64,000 nt of DNA from Apostichopus japonicus (Eukaryota; Echinodermata; Holothuroidea; Aspidochirotida; Stichopodidae), in assembly GCF_037975245.1 (NCBI RefSeq), contig NC_092578.1, forward strand, positions 18,049,821 through 18,113,820, given 5' to 3'. The notes below the pieces were generated by a model. The model had not been told where the DNA came from, ran no database searches, and saw only the letters and a program-made list of their open reading frames with translations. Positions 10,800 to 21,032 of the stretch are shown here, one piece after another (within the stretch, counting starts at the first letter, position 1; each line of letters opens with the position of its first letter). The position numbers and the translations under genes were made by a program.

Positions 10800-11640
10800 C
10801 CGACTTTGTAATCCGTGGTTCCCCCTCACAATTTTGCAAGGTCGGTAAGAGTGACTCCATAGTTTTCCCTTTCGGATAACCAAAAAGTACTCTGTTGATG
10901 ACGTCACTGGAAGAACTCAAAGCGCTTTTTCTGTAGAAAACATATGCATTTCTAATGAATCATAATTCAAATTCTTATCATGGGAGCGACCACGAGTGCG
11001 TTTATATTTTCAATAACACGAGGAAATCCACATAGCCTTGACAGCCACTCATACGCAAGTGAGGTCTTTCGACATGACCACACTGTTTACACTGTCAGCA
11101 GTAATTCTCCGTCGGATAGGACAAATCGGAGGAATTTCATAGACTGAAAACCGTAGTTGGAAATACAACGGAAAATGAAGCTTATGCCACCGGCACATGT
11201 ATAGTATTAGTCTTTATTCAGTCGTCTGTAATGCTACCTTGTTTGCCAAAGTTATCGACATTGAGTAAACTCTTCAATGAAAACTCATGATCATGATTAT
11301 CTTAGTGTGGTTTTGTTAGCTAATTTGACAACATTTATGATTTTCTTTTCCGGAGTTTCCAGTTTTTCTCATGACTGGTTTTCTACAAACTTTTTGCTTG
11401 AAGTAACACATTAGTGAGACAAAAATGTTATCTTTCGTTTTGTTAATTTCAGACCGTTATACAGTTTAAACGTTCTTAGAACATACGGCGATTGCTTATA
11501 CTCCTTCCAAGCAAAACTATATTTTATTTAAAAAAATATGACTACTGTCAATATTCTCTCTTACAAACTACTGGTTAAATCTCTCTTCACGAAAGGCTTT
11601 TCCAAACGTTTCTTCTATCCTATTAATAATTCAAACGCTG

Positions 11641-12147
11641 TTTTTTTCACTGTATTTATTTACAATACCGTAACACATAATACAAGAGAATCAGCAAAAA
11701 GACTTACATAAAGAAGCTTAGGCCTACATAAAGAAATCATAAAAGTCGTTAAGGTTACACAAATTGTTGTTTTGCTTAGATATAAAATAGTGAAGGTCAA
11801 GTCGAAAGCGAAACTTAAAATAAAATTCGTGCACATCTGGGATTTTGTTATTCAACCTAAATGTTTATTTTTCTTTTAGCATGCAAAATTAAAAAGTTCA
11901 CAGGATTACCCATATCATCAAAATCACCAAAACAAATATTGGTCAAATTAAAAGTATAATTAATTTTAATGCAATTTGAATTCACTGCCTCCCAGAATCG
12001 CTCAACGTGACTACAATAATAAAACAAATGTATTAGTGTTTCATCGGAATTCTTGCAAAATGAACAAAGTGGAAAATTGACCATTTTCATAATATAAAGC
12101 AAGCTCGTTATGCCTAAAAAAAGTAGAAACGCAATTGTAAATTGTAG
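11641..12147 (-). mobile_element. L1-like LINE 3' fragment, block 1
   Basis: Minus-strand insertion with a short poly-A (T-run at 11641-11647 on the plus strand). It is flanked by a perfect 10-bp target duplication, TCAAACGCTG, at 11631-11640 and 12148-12157. The uninterrupted site is present in U1 at about 5281. It carries the last 81 codons of an ORF2-type protein (11857-12102) with a zf-RVT-like zinc finger: CSFC, eight residues, H, four residues, C, followed by VERFW. The rest is 3' UTR. Severe 5' truncation is typical for L1-type elements. It is not a host gene. Confidence 0.9.
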
Positions 12148-12365
12148 TCAAACGCTGTTATCTCTGAACCTCTTGCAAAGGCACCATGTGAATCGGATAT
12201 ATCTGTACTTTCCAATCAATAAAGTGAGAAAAAAAAACGCTGGTAGAGAAACTGCACTCTATGTGCATCTCATATGGTGAAGTTTGTGTTTTGGTTTATC
12301 TTTTTACCCTATTAAGTCTGATGTAATGGCAGTAATACTATTCTATCATTTCAAATAGTGACAAA

Positions 12366-13268
12366 ATGGTCGACCGCATGAATATATCCACCGCCAAAGG
12401 TGCGGCATACATGATCATGTATGGTGCCGTAGTGTCAGTGCAAGCGGCTCTTTCAAAAGCGATGATAGATAATGGTAGAAGCGCATTCGAGTTGGTTTTT
12501 ATCCGATGTGTCATCCACTTAGTTGTAATCTTGATATTTACCTCATGGACATCCACCGTCAGTTACACATTGGTCGACATGTTCCTCTACATATGCTGTA
12601 CATCTACTGCCGTGATTTCATGGATCGCGACGAATTCGTCTTTTTGTTCTCTGGGAGTAGGTGACAGCATTGCGATAGAAACAGGTGCCTCTGTTCTGTT
12701 AACAACGTTTGTTGGACACATTTGGCTTTCCGAAAGAGTTGATAAAACTGATATCCCAATTCTCTTAATGAATATCATTGGTGTAATCTTAGTCGTTAAA
12801 CCTAGCATGATATTTGAGCCAAATGCTAATCACAAACAAGGACAGATTCTGGGAGCAGTGTTTGCTCTCGCTGCTGGGATACTCTGTGCCATTTATCCCG
12901 TTACTGTTAAGTTCATCGCAAGAAGAGAAACGTTCAACATCAACATTTTTCTATTTTTCCATGGAATCACCGGAATTCCGATAACTCTGGTTATAACTGC
13001 TCTCTTCTCGACACCATGGAAACCAAGTAACAGCCTCGATGACTGCCTAATGATATTAGTTTATCAGATGTTCTGTTTGGCGCAGACTTCATTTTTTGCC
13101 TTGGCTCTGGAATTAGAAGATGCGACGTACGTCGCCGTAGCATCGACAATATCTTGCGTGTTGACATATTTGGCCCAGTTGACCATTTTTAAAGCGACGT
13201 TGGACTGGCTCGCCATCGTGGGGTCGTTGTTGATACTATCAGCACTAACTCTCTTTCAGATAAGATAA
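12366..13268 (+). CDS. EamA/DMT-family transporter, SLC35G-like, copy 2
   Basis: Intact single-exon ORF of 300 residues, differing from copy 1 at only a few positions (for example F19Y, A23V, G37R). It has the same start context ACAAAATGG and the same two-half EamA layout with about ten membrane segments. A CAA to TAA change at the codon after LFQIR removes the last six residues (QIRRKS) of copy 1, so the basic cytosolic tail is shortened; the membrane core is complete. The upstream TATA-like box of copy 1 reads TATTAAG here. Immediately 5' lies the L1-like fragment, about 200 bp from the ATG, so promoter context differs from copy 1. It is probably a functional carrier, with expression uncertain. 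Confidence 0.87.
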   Translation: MVDRMNISTAKGAAYMIMYGAVVSVQAALSKAMIDNGRSAFELVFIRCVIHLVVILIFTSWTSTVSYTLVDMFLYICCTSTAVISWIATNSSFCSLGVGDSIAIETGASVLLTTFVGHIWLSERVDKTDIPILLMNIIGVILVVKPSMIFEPNANHKQGQILGAVFALAAGILCAIYPVTVKFIARRETFNINIFLFFHGITGIPITLVITALFSTPWKPSNSLDDCLMILVYQMFCLAQTSFFALALELEDATYVAVASTISCVLTYLAQLTIFKATLDWLAIVGSLLILSALTLFQIR

Positions 13269-13847
13269 ATTAGACGAAAGTCATAGATTCAAGTCCAATA
13301 ATGAAAATACTACAAAGTAAACTACTTGCATCGCCACTGGTAGTCTTTGCTGGACAATTTGTAACAGTCCTTTATTTCAGGGTTATGTCGATATTTACAT
13401 AGTACATGGTATGTTTTATGTGAAGTATAATGAACAGTTTGCACGAGTCATCCTTATTCTGAATTTCTCATTTTTATGATCTTTTGATGTCTTTTTCAAT
13501 GGTTTGGCCTAAGCAGTTAAAGTTACATATCATTGAAACAAAACGGTTTCTAAGCATTAGCTTCGCTAATTGGCAACCATATTAAGTTTGTAAGGTTATA
13601 ACATAAGGTGATCGTTGGTACATTCATGCGTAACACTGTTATTTGTATCACGTTTGAAGGTTGGGCCAAGTTTTCGAGGTACTTTGTTGCATGTATATGT
13701 GGTATTTGCAGATGGGTATTATCCTTTGCTCTTTACGGTTTGATTTGAAGCGACATGTTTGTGCATAAGGAAATCAATAATACACGCGGTCATGTAGGAA
13801 TAGTTCCAGTACGTAACTTTAAGATTCTATTAATAAGTCAAACGCTG

Positions 13848-14357
13848 TTTCTTTTTCCCACTGTATTTATTTACAATACCGTAACACATAATACAAGAGA
13901 ATCAGCAAAAAGACTTACATAAAGAAGCTTAGGCCTACATAAAAAAATCATAAAAGTCGTTAAGGTTACACAAATTGTTGTTTTGCTTAGATATAAAATA
14001 GTGAAGGTCAAGTCGAAAGCGAAACTTAAAATAAAATTCGTGCACATCTGGGATTTGTTATTCAACCTAAGGGTTTATTTTTCTTTTAGCATGCAAAATT
14101 AAAATGTTCACAGGATTACCCATATCATCAAAATCACCAAAACAAATATTGGTCAAATTAAAAGTATAATTAATTTTAAAGCAATTTGAATTCACTGCCT
14201 CCCAGAATCGCTCAACGTGACTACAATAATAAAACAAATGTATTAGTGTTTCATCGGAATTCTTGCAAAATGAACAAAGTGGAAAATTGACCATTTTCAT
14301 AATATAAAGCAAGCTCGTTATGCCTAAAAAAAGTAGAAACGCAATTGTAAATTGTAG
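13848..14357 (-). mobile_element. L1-like LINE 3' fragment, block 2
   Basis: Same insertion as at 11641, copied by the block duplication. It has the same 10-bp target repeats (13838-13847, 14358-14367), the same zinc-finger C-terminus (14067-14312) and a slightly different T-run (CTTTTT interruption). It differs by a few substitutions and is not an independent insertion. Confidence 0.9.
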
Positions 14358-14575
14358 TCAAACGCTGTTATCTCTGAACCTCTTGCAAAGGCACCATGTG
14401 AATCGGATATATCTGTACTTTCCAATCAATAAAGTGAGAAAAAAAAACGCTGGTAGAGAAACTGCACTCTATGTGCATCTCATATGGTGAAGTTTGTGTT
14501 TTGGTTTATCTTTTTCCCGTATTAAGTCTGATGTAATGGCAGTAATACTATTCTATCATTTCAAATAGTGACAAA

Positions 14576-15495
14576 ATGGTCGACCGCATGAATATATCCA
14601 CCGCCAAAGGTGCGGCATACATAATCATGTATGGTGCCGTAGTGTCAGTGCAAGCGGCTCTTTCAAAAGCGATGATAGATAATGGTAGAAGCGCATTCGA
14701 GTTGGTTTTATCCGATGTGTCATCCACTCAGTTGTAATCTTGACATTTACCTCATGGACATCCACCGTCAGTTACACATTGGTCGACATGTTCCTCTACA
14801 TATGCTGTACATCTACCGCCGTGATTTCATGGATCGCGACGAATTTGTCCTTTTGTTCTCTGGGAATAGGTGACAGCATTGCGATAGAAACAGGTGCCTC
14901 TGTTCTGTTAACAACGTTTGTTGGACATATTTGGCTTTCCGAAAGAGTTGATAAAACTGATATCCCAATTCTCTTAATGAATATCATTGGTGTAATCTTA
15001 GTCGTTAAACCTAGCATGATATTTGAGTCAAATGCTTATCACAAACAAGGACAGATTATGGGAGCAGTATTTGCTCTCGCTGCTGGGATACTCTGTGCCA
15101 TTTATCCCGTTACTGTTAAGTTCATTGCAAGAAGAGAAACGTTCAACATCAACATTTTTCTATTTTTCCATGGAATCACCGGAATTCCGATAACTCTGGT
15201 TATAACTGCTCTCTTCTCGACACCATGGAAACCAAGTTACAGCCTCGATGACTGCCTAATGATATTAGTTTATCAGATGTTCTGTTTGGCGCAGACTTCA
15301 TTTTTTGCCTTGGCTCTGGAATTAGAAGATGCAACGTACGTCGCCGTTGCATCGACAATATCTTGCGTGTTGACATATTTGGCCCAATTGACCATTTTTA
15401 AAGCGACATTGGACTGGCTCGCCATCGTGGGGTCGTTGTTGATACTATCAGCACTAACTCTCTTTCAGATAAGACAAATTAGACGAAAGTCATAG
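14576..15495 (+). pseudogene. SLC35G-like transporter copy 3, frameshifted
   Basis: Very similar to copies 1 and 2 over its whole length, but one T is missing from the T-run at 14706-14709 (GGTTTTAT instead of GGTTTTTAT). Reading from the conserved ATG at 14576, the frame leaves the family sequence after ELV and stops at TAA 14735-14737, giving about 53 residues. The rest of the gene, from about residue 58 to the normal end with QIRRKS intact, is open in the +1 frame up to 15495. An internal ATG at 14740 could begin a protein lacking TM1-2. A homopolymer base-calling error is a real alternative. Otherwise the copy is undamaged, so inactivation would be recent. Confidence 0.82.
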
Positions 15496-16036
15496 ATTCA
15501 AGTCCAATAAGGAAAATAATACAAGGTAAACTACTTGCATCGCCACTGGTAGTCTTTGCTGGACAATTTGTAACAGTCCTTTATTTCATGGTTATGTCGA
15601 TATTTACATAGTACATGGTATGTTTTATGTGAAGTATAATGAACAGTTTGCACGAGTCATCCTTATTTCTGAATTTCTCATTTTTATGATCTTTTGATGT
15701 GTTTTCAATGGTTTGGCCTAAGCAGTTAAAGTCACTATCATTGAGACAAAACGGTTTCTAAGCTTTAGCTTCGCTAATTGGCAACCCATATTAACTTTGT
15801 AAGGTTATAACATAAGGTGATCGTTGGGTACATTCATGCGTAACACTGTTATTTGTATCACGTTTGAAGGTTGGGCCAAGTTTTCGAGGTACTTTGTTGC
15901 ATGTATATGTGGTATTTGCCGATGGGTATTATCCTTTGCTCTTTACGGTTTGATTTGAAGCGACATGTTTGTACATAAGGAAATCAATAATACACGCGGT
16001 CATGTAGGAATAATTCCAGTACGTAACTTTAAGATT

Positions 16037-16735
16037 CTATTAATAAGTCAAACGCTGTTTTTTTTTCCACTGTATTTATTTACAATACCGTAACACATAA
16101 TACAAGAGAATCAGCAAAAGACTTACATAAAGAAGCTTAGGCCTACATAAAGAAATCATAAAAGTCATTAAGGTTACACAAATTGTTGTTTTGCTTAGAT
16201 ATAAAATAGTGAAGGTCAAGTCGAAAGCGAAACTTAAAATAAAATTCGTGCACATCTGGGATTTTGTTATTCAACCTAAAGGTTTATTTTTCTTTTAGCA
16301 TGCAAACTTAAAAAGTTCACAGGATTACCCATATCATCAAAATCACCAAAACAAATATTGGTCAAATTAAAAGTATAATTAATATTAATGCAATTTGAAT
16401 TCACTGCCTCCCAGAATCGCTCAACGTGACTACAATAATAAAACAAATGTATTAGTGTGTCATCGGAATTCTTGCAAAATGAACAAAGTGGAAAATTGAC
16501 CATTTTCATAATATAAAGCAAGCTCGTTATGCCTAAAAAAGTAGAAAACGCAATTGTAAATTGTAGTCAAACGCTGTTATCTCTGAACCTCTTGCAAAGG
16601 CACCATGTGAATCGGATATATCTGTAGTTTCCAATTAATAAAGTGAGATAAAAAAACGCTGGTAGAGAAACTGCAATCTAATTGCATCTCATATGGTGAA
16701 GTTTGTGTTTTGGTTTATTTAGAATATTATTATTT
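16037..16735 (+). repeat. Inner block, copy 3: remnant with transporter gene deleted
   Basis: Starts like the other blocks (joint, target repeat, L1-like fragment, about 140 bp of 5' flank). It is cut off at GGTTTAT about 16717 and jumps through roughly 17 bp of AT filler to GGAATAATTCCAG at 16736, which is 3'-flank sequence. Compared with copy 1 this removes the equivalent of about 5446-6943, that is the whole coding region with promoter and near 3' flank. Filler at the joint suggests end-joining repair. Confidence 0.85.
16058..16566 (-). mobile_element. L1-like LINE 3' fragment, block 3
   Basis: Third copy of the same L1-like insertion, with target repeats at 16048-16057 and 16567-16576. 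The zinc-finger C-terminus (16276-16521) is retained with minor changes (DDTLIHLF). Confidence 0.9.
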
Positions 16736-17645
16736 GGAATAATTCCAGTACGTAACTTTAAGATTGTATCATTTTGAGGGCCGCAAATAGGCAGTTCGAT
16801 TCTCTTACAACAAGGTTCGTTACAAATGAAAAGTATCGTGGTGTTGTTCTTCTCTGTCTCGATACCTATGCGTATCTATTCAATGATGTTGTGACGTTGA
16901 AATGCATTTTCAGAGAGTAGCGAGCAACCATTCGCTGATGACCAGGGTTGCTTTTTATCATAGGCATCTTTCTGAAGAGGATAATGTCATATATTTTGTA
17001 TTTAAAAGTACACGTATTTTCTCAATATAATACCGCATCAGCGCAATGAGATTCGGTGCTCACATCGCCATGATGATATTGAATCTGTCTCTTTAGACGT
17101 AATGTGCTACATGTAAGCCGTTTTGTTTTGTTAGGCTTGGGCACCTAGCGTTACGCCGTTGTTCACGATGCGTGAAGCTTGCAGCTCGCAGTTGTCTGTA
17201 TATTAGATATACATGCACATTCGCATGCACGCTTTCGATGTTGTCTTTATAATAAAACTCACGACGGTCATGCGTTAGTTAATACCGTATCTTTATTTTG
17301 AGATTGCTGTATAGCCGTTAAACAAATCTCAGAAACTGGTTTCGGTTCACAGATTACAAGGTCATTGGGCAATTGATTGTGAGTAATTCTTACACGAATG
17401 TGATTGCAAATTAGCTATTCGACGATATTCATTCACTCCTGTAACAGTTCAAAATCTAAAACAAATTATTTCTTCGATGCTGTCAAAAAATGGGTAGGCT
17501 ACAATATGACCTTCCTCTAATGTGATAGAAATATTCAGATCATTAAAAATTGTACTTATTAAGCCTATTCAATCAGTATATTTAAACGATGATAATCTTG
17601 ACTCAGTCTACTCGGTGCGTTATCGTTAAAATTGGCATCTACATT
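16736..17645 (+). repeat. U2 distal 3' flank with empty LINE site
   Basis: Matches 6944-7466 plus 9391-9791 of U1 without the LINE. The empty site is at about 17246-17251 (GTCTTTATAATAAAAC). No gene. Confidence 0.85.
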
Positions 17646-18213
17646 CAATGGAGTCGCCAAGGAGTGGCCTGGGGGGAGGGGGGCACGTGCCACCCCCCAA
17701 AATCGTGCCCCTGATGCCCCAGATGCGATTTGTAGTGTTAAAAAATACTAAAACAAAAACTTTTTTACAACGGACGAAACGTATTATGTTCATCAGTAAA
17801 ACTTCTTCCCACCGACCATCACAATAACCAGTTCTTTTCTCACTAACAAGGTCACAGAGGCCCCGGCGTGAACCGCTAGTGCTTAAACTTCACTACTACC
17901 CTCCATAAATTTCAATTTCAACACTCCTATTTAAAGACATTATCAGAGCAAAAGGGTTGATTTCCATTTTTAGTATGACATTTTTATCCGCCTCAATTAA
18001 ACTCATGAATATCGGACAGACTAAGTCCGAAGATGCTTGAACAAAAAGTTACTTCAAGTTGCAAAATATAGTATCAGATTGCATCTAAGGAACCTTAAGT
18101 AATAAAAAATGCCTCCCACGACGGCATTCACAAATAAACATTTTGCCCCTAATTAAGTACTGTGCCCCCCCCCCCCTGTGCCCCCAAGATTGAAATGTCT
18201 GGCGACGCCTCTG
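17646..18213. mobile_element. hAT-type MITE, copy 2 (complete)
   Basis: Complete 568-bp non-autonomous element. Termini CAATGGAGTCGCCA and TGGCGACGCCTCTG form a 14-bp imperfect inverted repeat of the hAT kind (CAGNGG-type ends). The element is flanked by a perfect 8-bp target duplication TCTACATT at 17638-17645 and 18214-18221, the length expected for hAT. G-rich left and C-rich right subterminal runs bracket an AT-rich interior with no transposase. Confidence 0.92.
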
Positions 18214-18221
18214 TCTACATT

Positions 18222-18789
18222 TCCTTTAACTTTTTACACAGCTACCAATAACCTTTGGAAATAGCAAAGTAACCCAATTGTAAAACAAATATAAGACACC
18301 GACATTGAGGAGGTAGTTTTCAGATGTCTTCTTATGAGGGTCTTGTCATATGCAATTCTGCATGTTCTTTGTTATGTCACGGTACTATAGGTTCTTGCAA
18401 AGCAATGTTGGTCAACGGTGTGGGTGGATTTGAAACCGAGCAGTGATACACTTAGCATCCATCTTGGAATTAACTTCGAAGAAATCTCGCGTTGATTACA
18501 TTTTAATGTGCGATATCGTGAGTCGTATTTAGACTACATTGTTAACGCTTTATGTAGCTATAACGTTGATCTTTATTGGATCAGTATTTAAGCAATAAAG
18601 GGCAGTTCTAATTACTTTTCTTTCTAATACGTCGTAGTCGCTTTATTGAGTACGGATTTGATCTTTTTAATGGAGCAAGTTCCTTACTACCTTCTATATT
18701 TTGTATCACATATTCATATTAGTTTTTTTTAGCAACAACAGCTCAAAGTGTTGCTTCATTCAATCCAAGCAATTCTAGTAACAATTATG
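18222..18789. other. Non-coding stretch before LINE 2
   Basis: No gene seen. Part may be the degenerate 5' portion of the LINE that follows. Confidence 0.35.
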
Positions 18790-20365
18790 TTGTACCAAAA
18801 CCATCGTTATAACTAAACCAGGTAAAGACTACAAACATCCAGGCAGCTACAGACCAATCAGTCTTCTCCCGGTGCTCGGTAAATGACTCGAGAAAATCAT
18901 CGCTCGCCGCCTTCGCAAATTTATCCACGACAACAACATCACCCCAGATTGCCAGGCAGGATTCAGGCACAAAACAAGTACAACATACCAGCTGTTCCAT
19001 TTCATACAAGACACGTCAACGCAAAAGGTCAAGAGTCATCAAACGATAGCAGTCTTCTTCGATGCAGTAAAAGACTTCGACAGAATTTGGCACAACGGCC
19101 TCCTACTGAAACTCAGAAAATACAATTTTCCGGCCAAATTAACAAGATGGATTGCCATCTTCCTGTCTCATCGATCATCTTCAAACTTAGCACATCATTC
19201 TCCTCATCTTTACAAGTCAACATCGGTACGCCCCAAGGAAGCATCAGCAGCCCTATCTTATACATGTTGTACGTCGGAGACATCCATCAAACAGACAACG
19301 CTTACATTTACAATTTCGCAGTATGCTGATGACATCGCCATCAGGGCCAGCCACAACCAGCCACACAGAGCAGAGGAATACCTACAACGATTTATCAGCC
19401 GAAAATACAACAGGTACAACGACTGGACGATGGAACTCAACCCAACTAAGTAACAGGTACTCTACGTCGCCAAACACGACATATTAATGAGGCAACCATA
19501 TCTTACACTCAACAACATCGTCATACCAGACGCCAATCAAGTTCGCCTCCTGAGATCAACAATCGATAAAAAGTCACCCTCGGACGCCATTATCAAAACA
19601 CCCTCAAGAGAGTCAGACAACACGTAAATCTACTGCAAAGAATAGCCGGAACAACAGAAAACCCCAGAGCATCGCCACTCACAACCATGAAGATTTACAA
19701 TATGATGATCAGGCCGCTGCCATAGCCCATATCAACTCAGCACAAACAGAAAAAACTGCAAGCCTTCCAGCGGAAAGCATGCAGAACTCCTTCCACCTAC
19801 CTCCAGAAACAGACAGCAACACAAAAACCATCATAGCCAACATCCAATCAGTAGATCAAAGGATTCAACTACTAAGGGACAAGTTCCTCCACAAGTGTAC
19901 ATCACCAACACATCATCTTTTTCAATTCATAACAAATCAACTTAGGAGATCGGCCTTCATCTTGGGATTATCCCCCCTCACCGGCATGGGTACAGAAATT
20001 TGGGGCCCGCAACAACCAGAGGAACTCCATTAGTATTTACAACACAATATCAGATACCACCATCCGAAATAGCAGCATAACAATCTAAATTTCATCTGTA
20101 ACGTCCGCTCATAGAAATCACACCGCCTGTGAAGCGTCTCCTCAGTGACGTCCAGCTAGCATCCGAGTCCCTTCATCGCTCACATCGGCAATCCAGTCTT
20201 CTAGCCACCACTGATCGCCTCGCGAAAAACATGCTACTTTCCTACCATCATCCAGCCACGTTTATCTCCGACCCGGCCCTCAAAGTTCATATTTACCCAA
20301 TCCCAAATTTTCAGATCTCAAACCATGGAGTCTTAATTTTACCGGCCAGGGGCTTTCGCCCCTGA
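18790..20365 (+). pseudogene. Decayed jockey-superfamily LINE reverse transcriptase
   Basis: Plus-strand RT remnant spread over several frames. ITKPGKDYKHPGSYRPISLL is followed by an in-frame TGA at 18883-18885 where Lys is usual. The frame then continues LEKIIARRLRKFI, CQAGFRHKTST, VFFDAVKDFDRIWHNGLLLKL. A frameshift follows before VNIGTPQGSISSPILYMLY (about 19217-19273), and another before the catalytic QYADDIAI (about 19320). Downstream coding similarity (MELNPTK, LLRSTIDK, FQRKACRTP) breaks up further, and the last open segment ends near 20365. It is much older than the LINE at 7467. No tail or target duplication could be fixed. Confidence 0.85.
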
Positions 20366-21032
20366 CCCACTGAAGCGACTTACGGCTGAAACAGCTTTTA
20401 ACAAGACATATGGTATCGTATCGTAGCAGAAGGAATTTTTTAATAAAAGTTGATGTAGATTCTTAAAATATAACCCATTGATGTCAGGACATTGGCAAAA
20501 GATTCTATAGTGAACTGAACAGTTGGAAGTAAGTGAAGAAATAATAGTAAGTACTCGGCAAATCGCTGTTGTATTAAGCTTTCGATTAGGGATACATACG
20601 TGTGAACTCGATGGAAAATATTGGTTCGTAAGCAAAGAATAAAGCAGGATTTGGTCAGCGAGTACCAGATCAGAACGTATATTATCTCAAATTACACAAT
20701 GTTTCAAATGGTCTATGTCCCTTCTTCATTGACATCAATGTGTCACCAGTCAGCATTTATGGTGTGTTGAAATGTAATGGTAATCATTATAGACTATTAA
20801 AAAAAATTGTGATGAAACTAAAGTAAATATTTAATTTATGAATCAGCAAACTTTGCATGTCATGCTTTCAATATTTCAATAAATGCTGGTGGTCGAGCTG
20901 TGCTCTTGCCAAATATCGGTAACGTTGACTTCTATGGCTCTATGATGCTTCGTTTTGTTAGTAGATGTAATTACTCTACAGAATTAAACTAATGGGTAAT
21001 TAGACTCTGCCACTTTTGCTGAAACGATCAAT
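20366..21032. other. Spacer before transporter copy 4
   Basis: No supported gene. A 98-codon minus-strand ORF (20339-20635) overlaps the LINE remnant and has no family motif. No TATA-like element comparable with copy 1 is seen next to the ATG at 21033. Confidence 0.4.

Larger units (their letters stand above)
11620..13826 (+). repeat. Inner tandem block, copy 1 (2.2 kb)
   Basis: Runs from CTATTAATAA in the 5' flank, through the L1-like insert and transporter copy 2, to AAGATT in the 3' flank. The next block (13827-16036) repeats the same order with a handful of substitutions. Confidence 0.88.
13827..16036 (+). repeat. Inner tandem block, copy 2 (2.2 kb)
   Basis: Second repeat of the 2.2-kb block: L1-like fragment, transporter copy 3 (frameshifted), and 3' flank ending in AAGATT joined again to CTATTAATAA. 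Both joints are identical, so the second duplication copied the first joint. Confidence 0.88.
10345..18213 (+). repeat. Segmental duplication unit U2
   Basis: Paralogue of U1. It contains an internal tandem array of a 2.2-kb block (11620-13826, 13827-16036, partial 16037-16735), so it carries two transporter copies and a gene-less remnant. The block joints fuse the 3' flank (TAACTTTAAGATT) directly to a 5'-flank sequence (CTATTAATAA) with at most about 1 bp of shared sequence. That points to end joining rather than homologous recombination for the first inner duplication. 16736-18213 is the distal part shared with U1. Confidence 0.85.

Noticed and set aside
11857-16521. Three conserved 81-codon minus-strand ORFs as a small host gene family
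   Set aside because: They carry a zf-RVT-like finger and sit in a fragment with a T-run and target duplication, so they are the C-terminus of an L1-like ORF2 copied by block duplication.
20339-20635. 98-codon minus-strand ORF as a gene
   Set aside because: Overlaps the end of the decayed LINE on the opposite strand and shows no motif.
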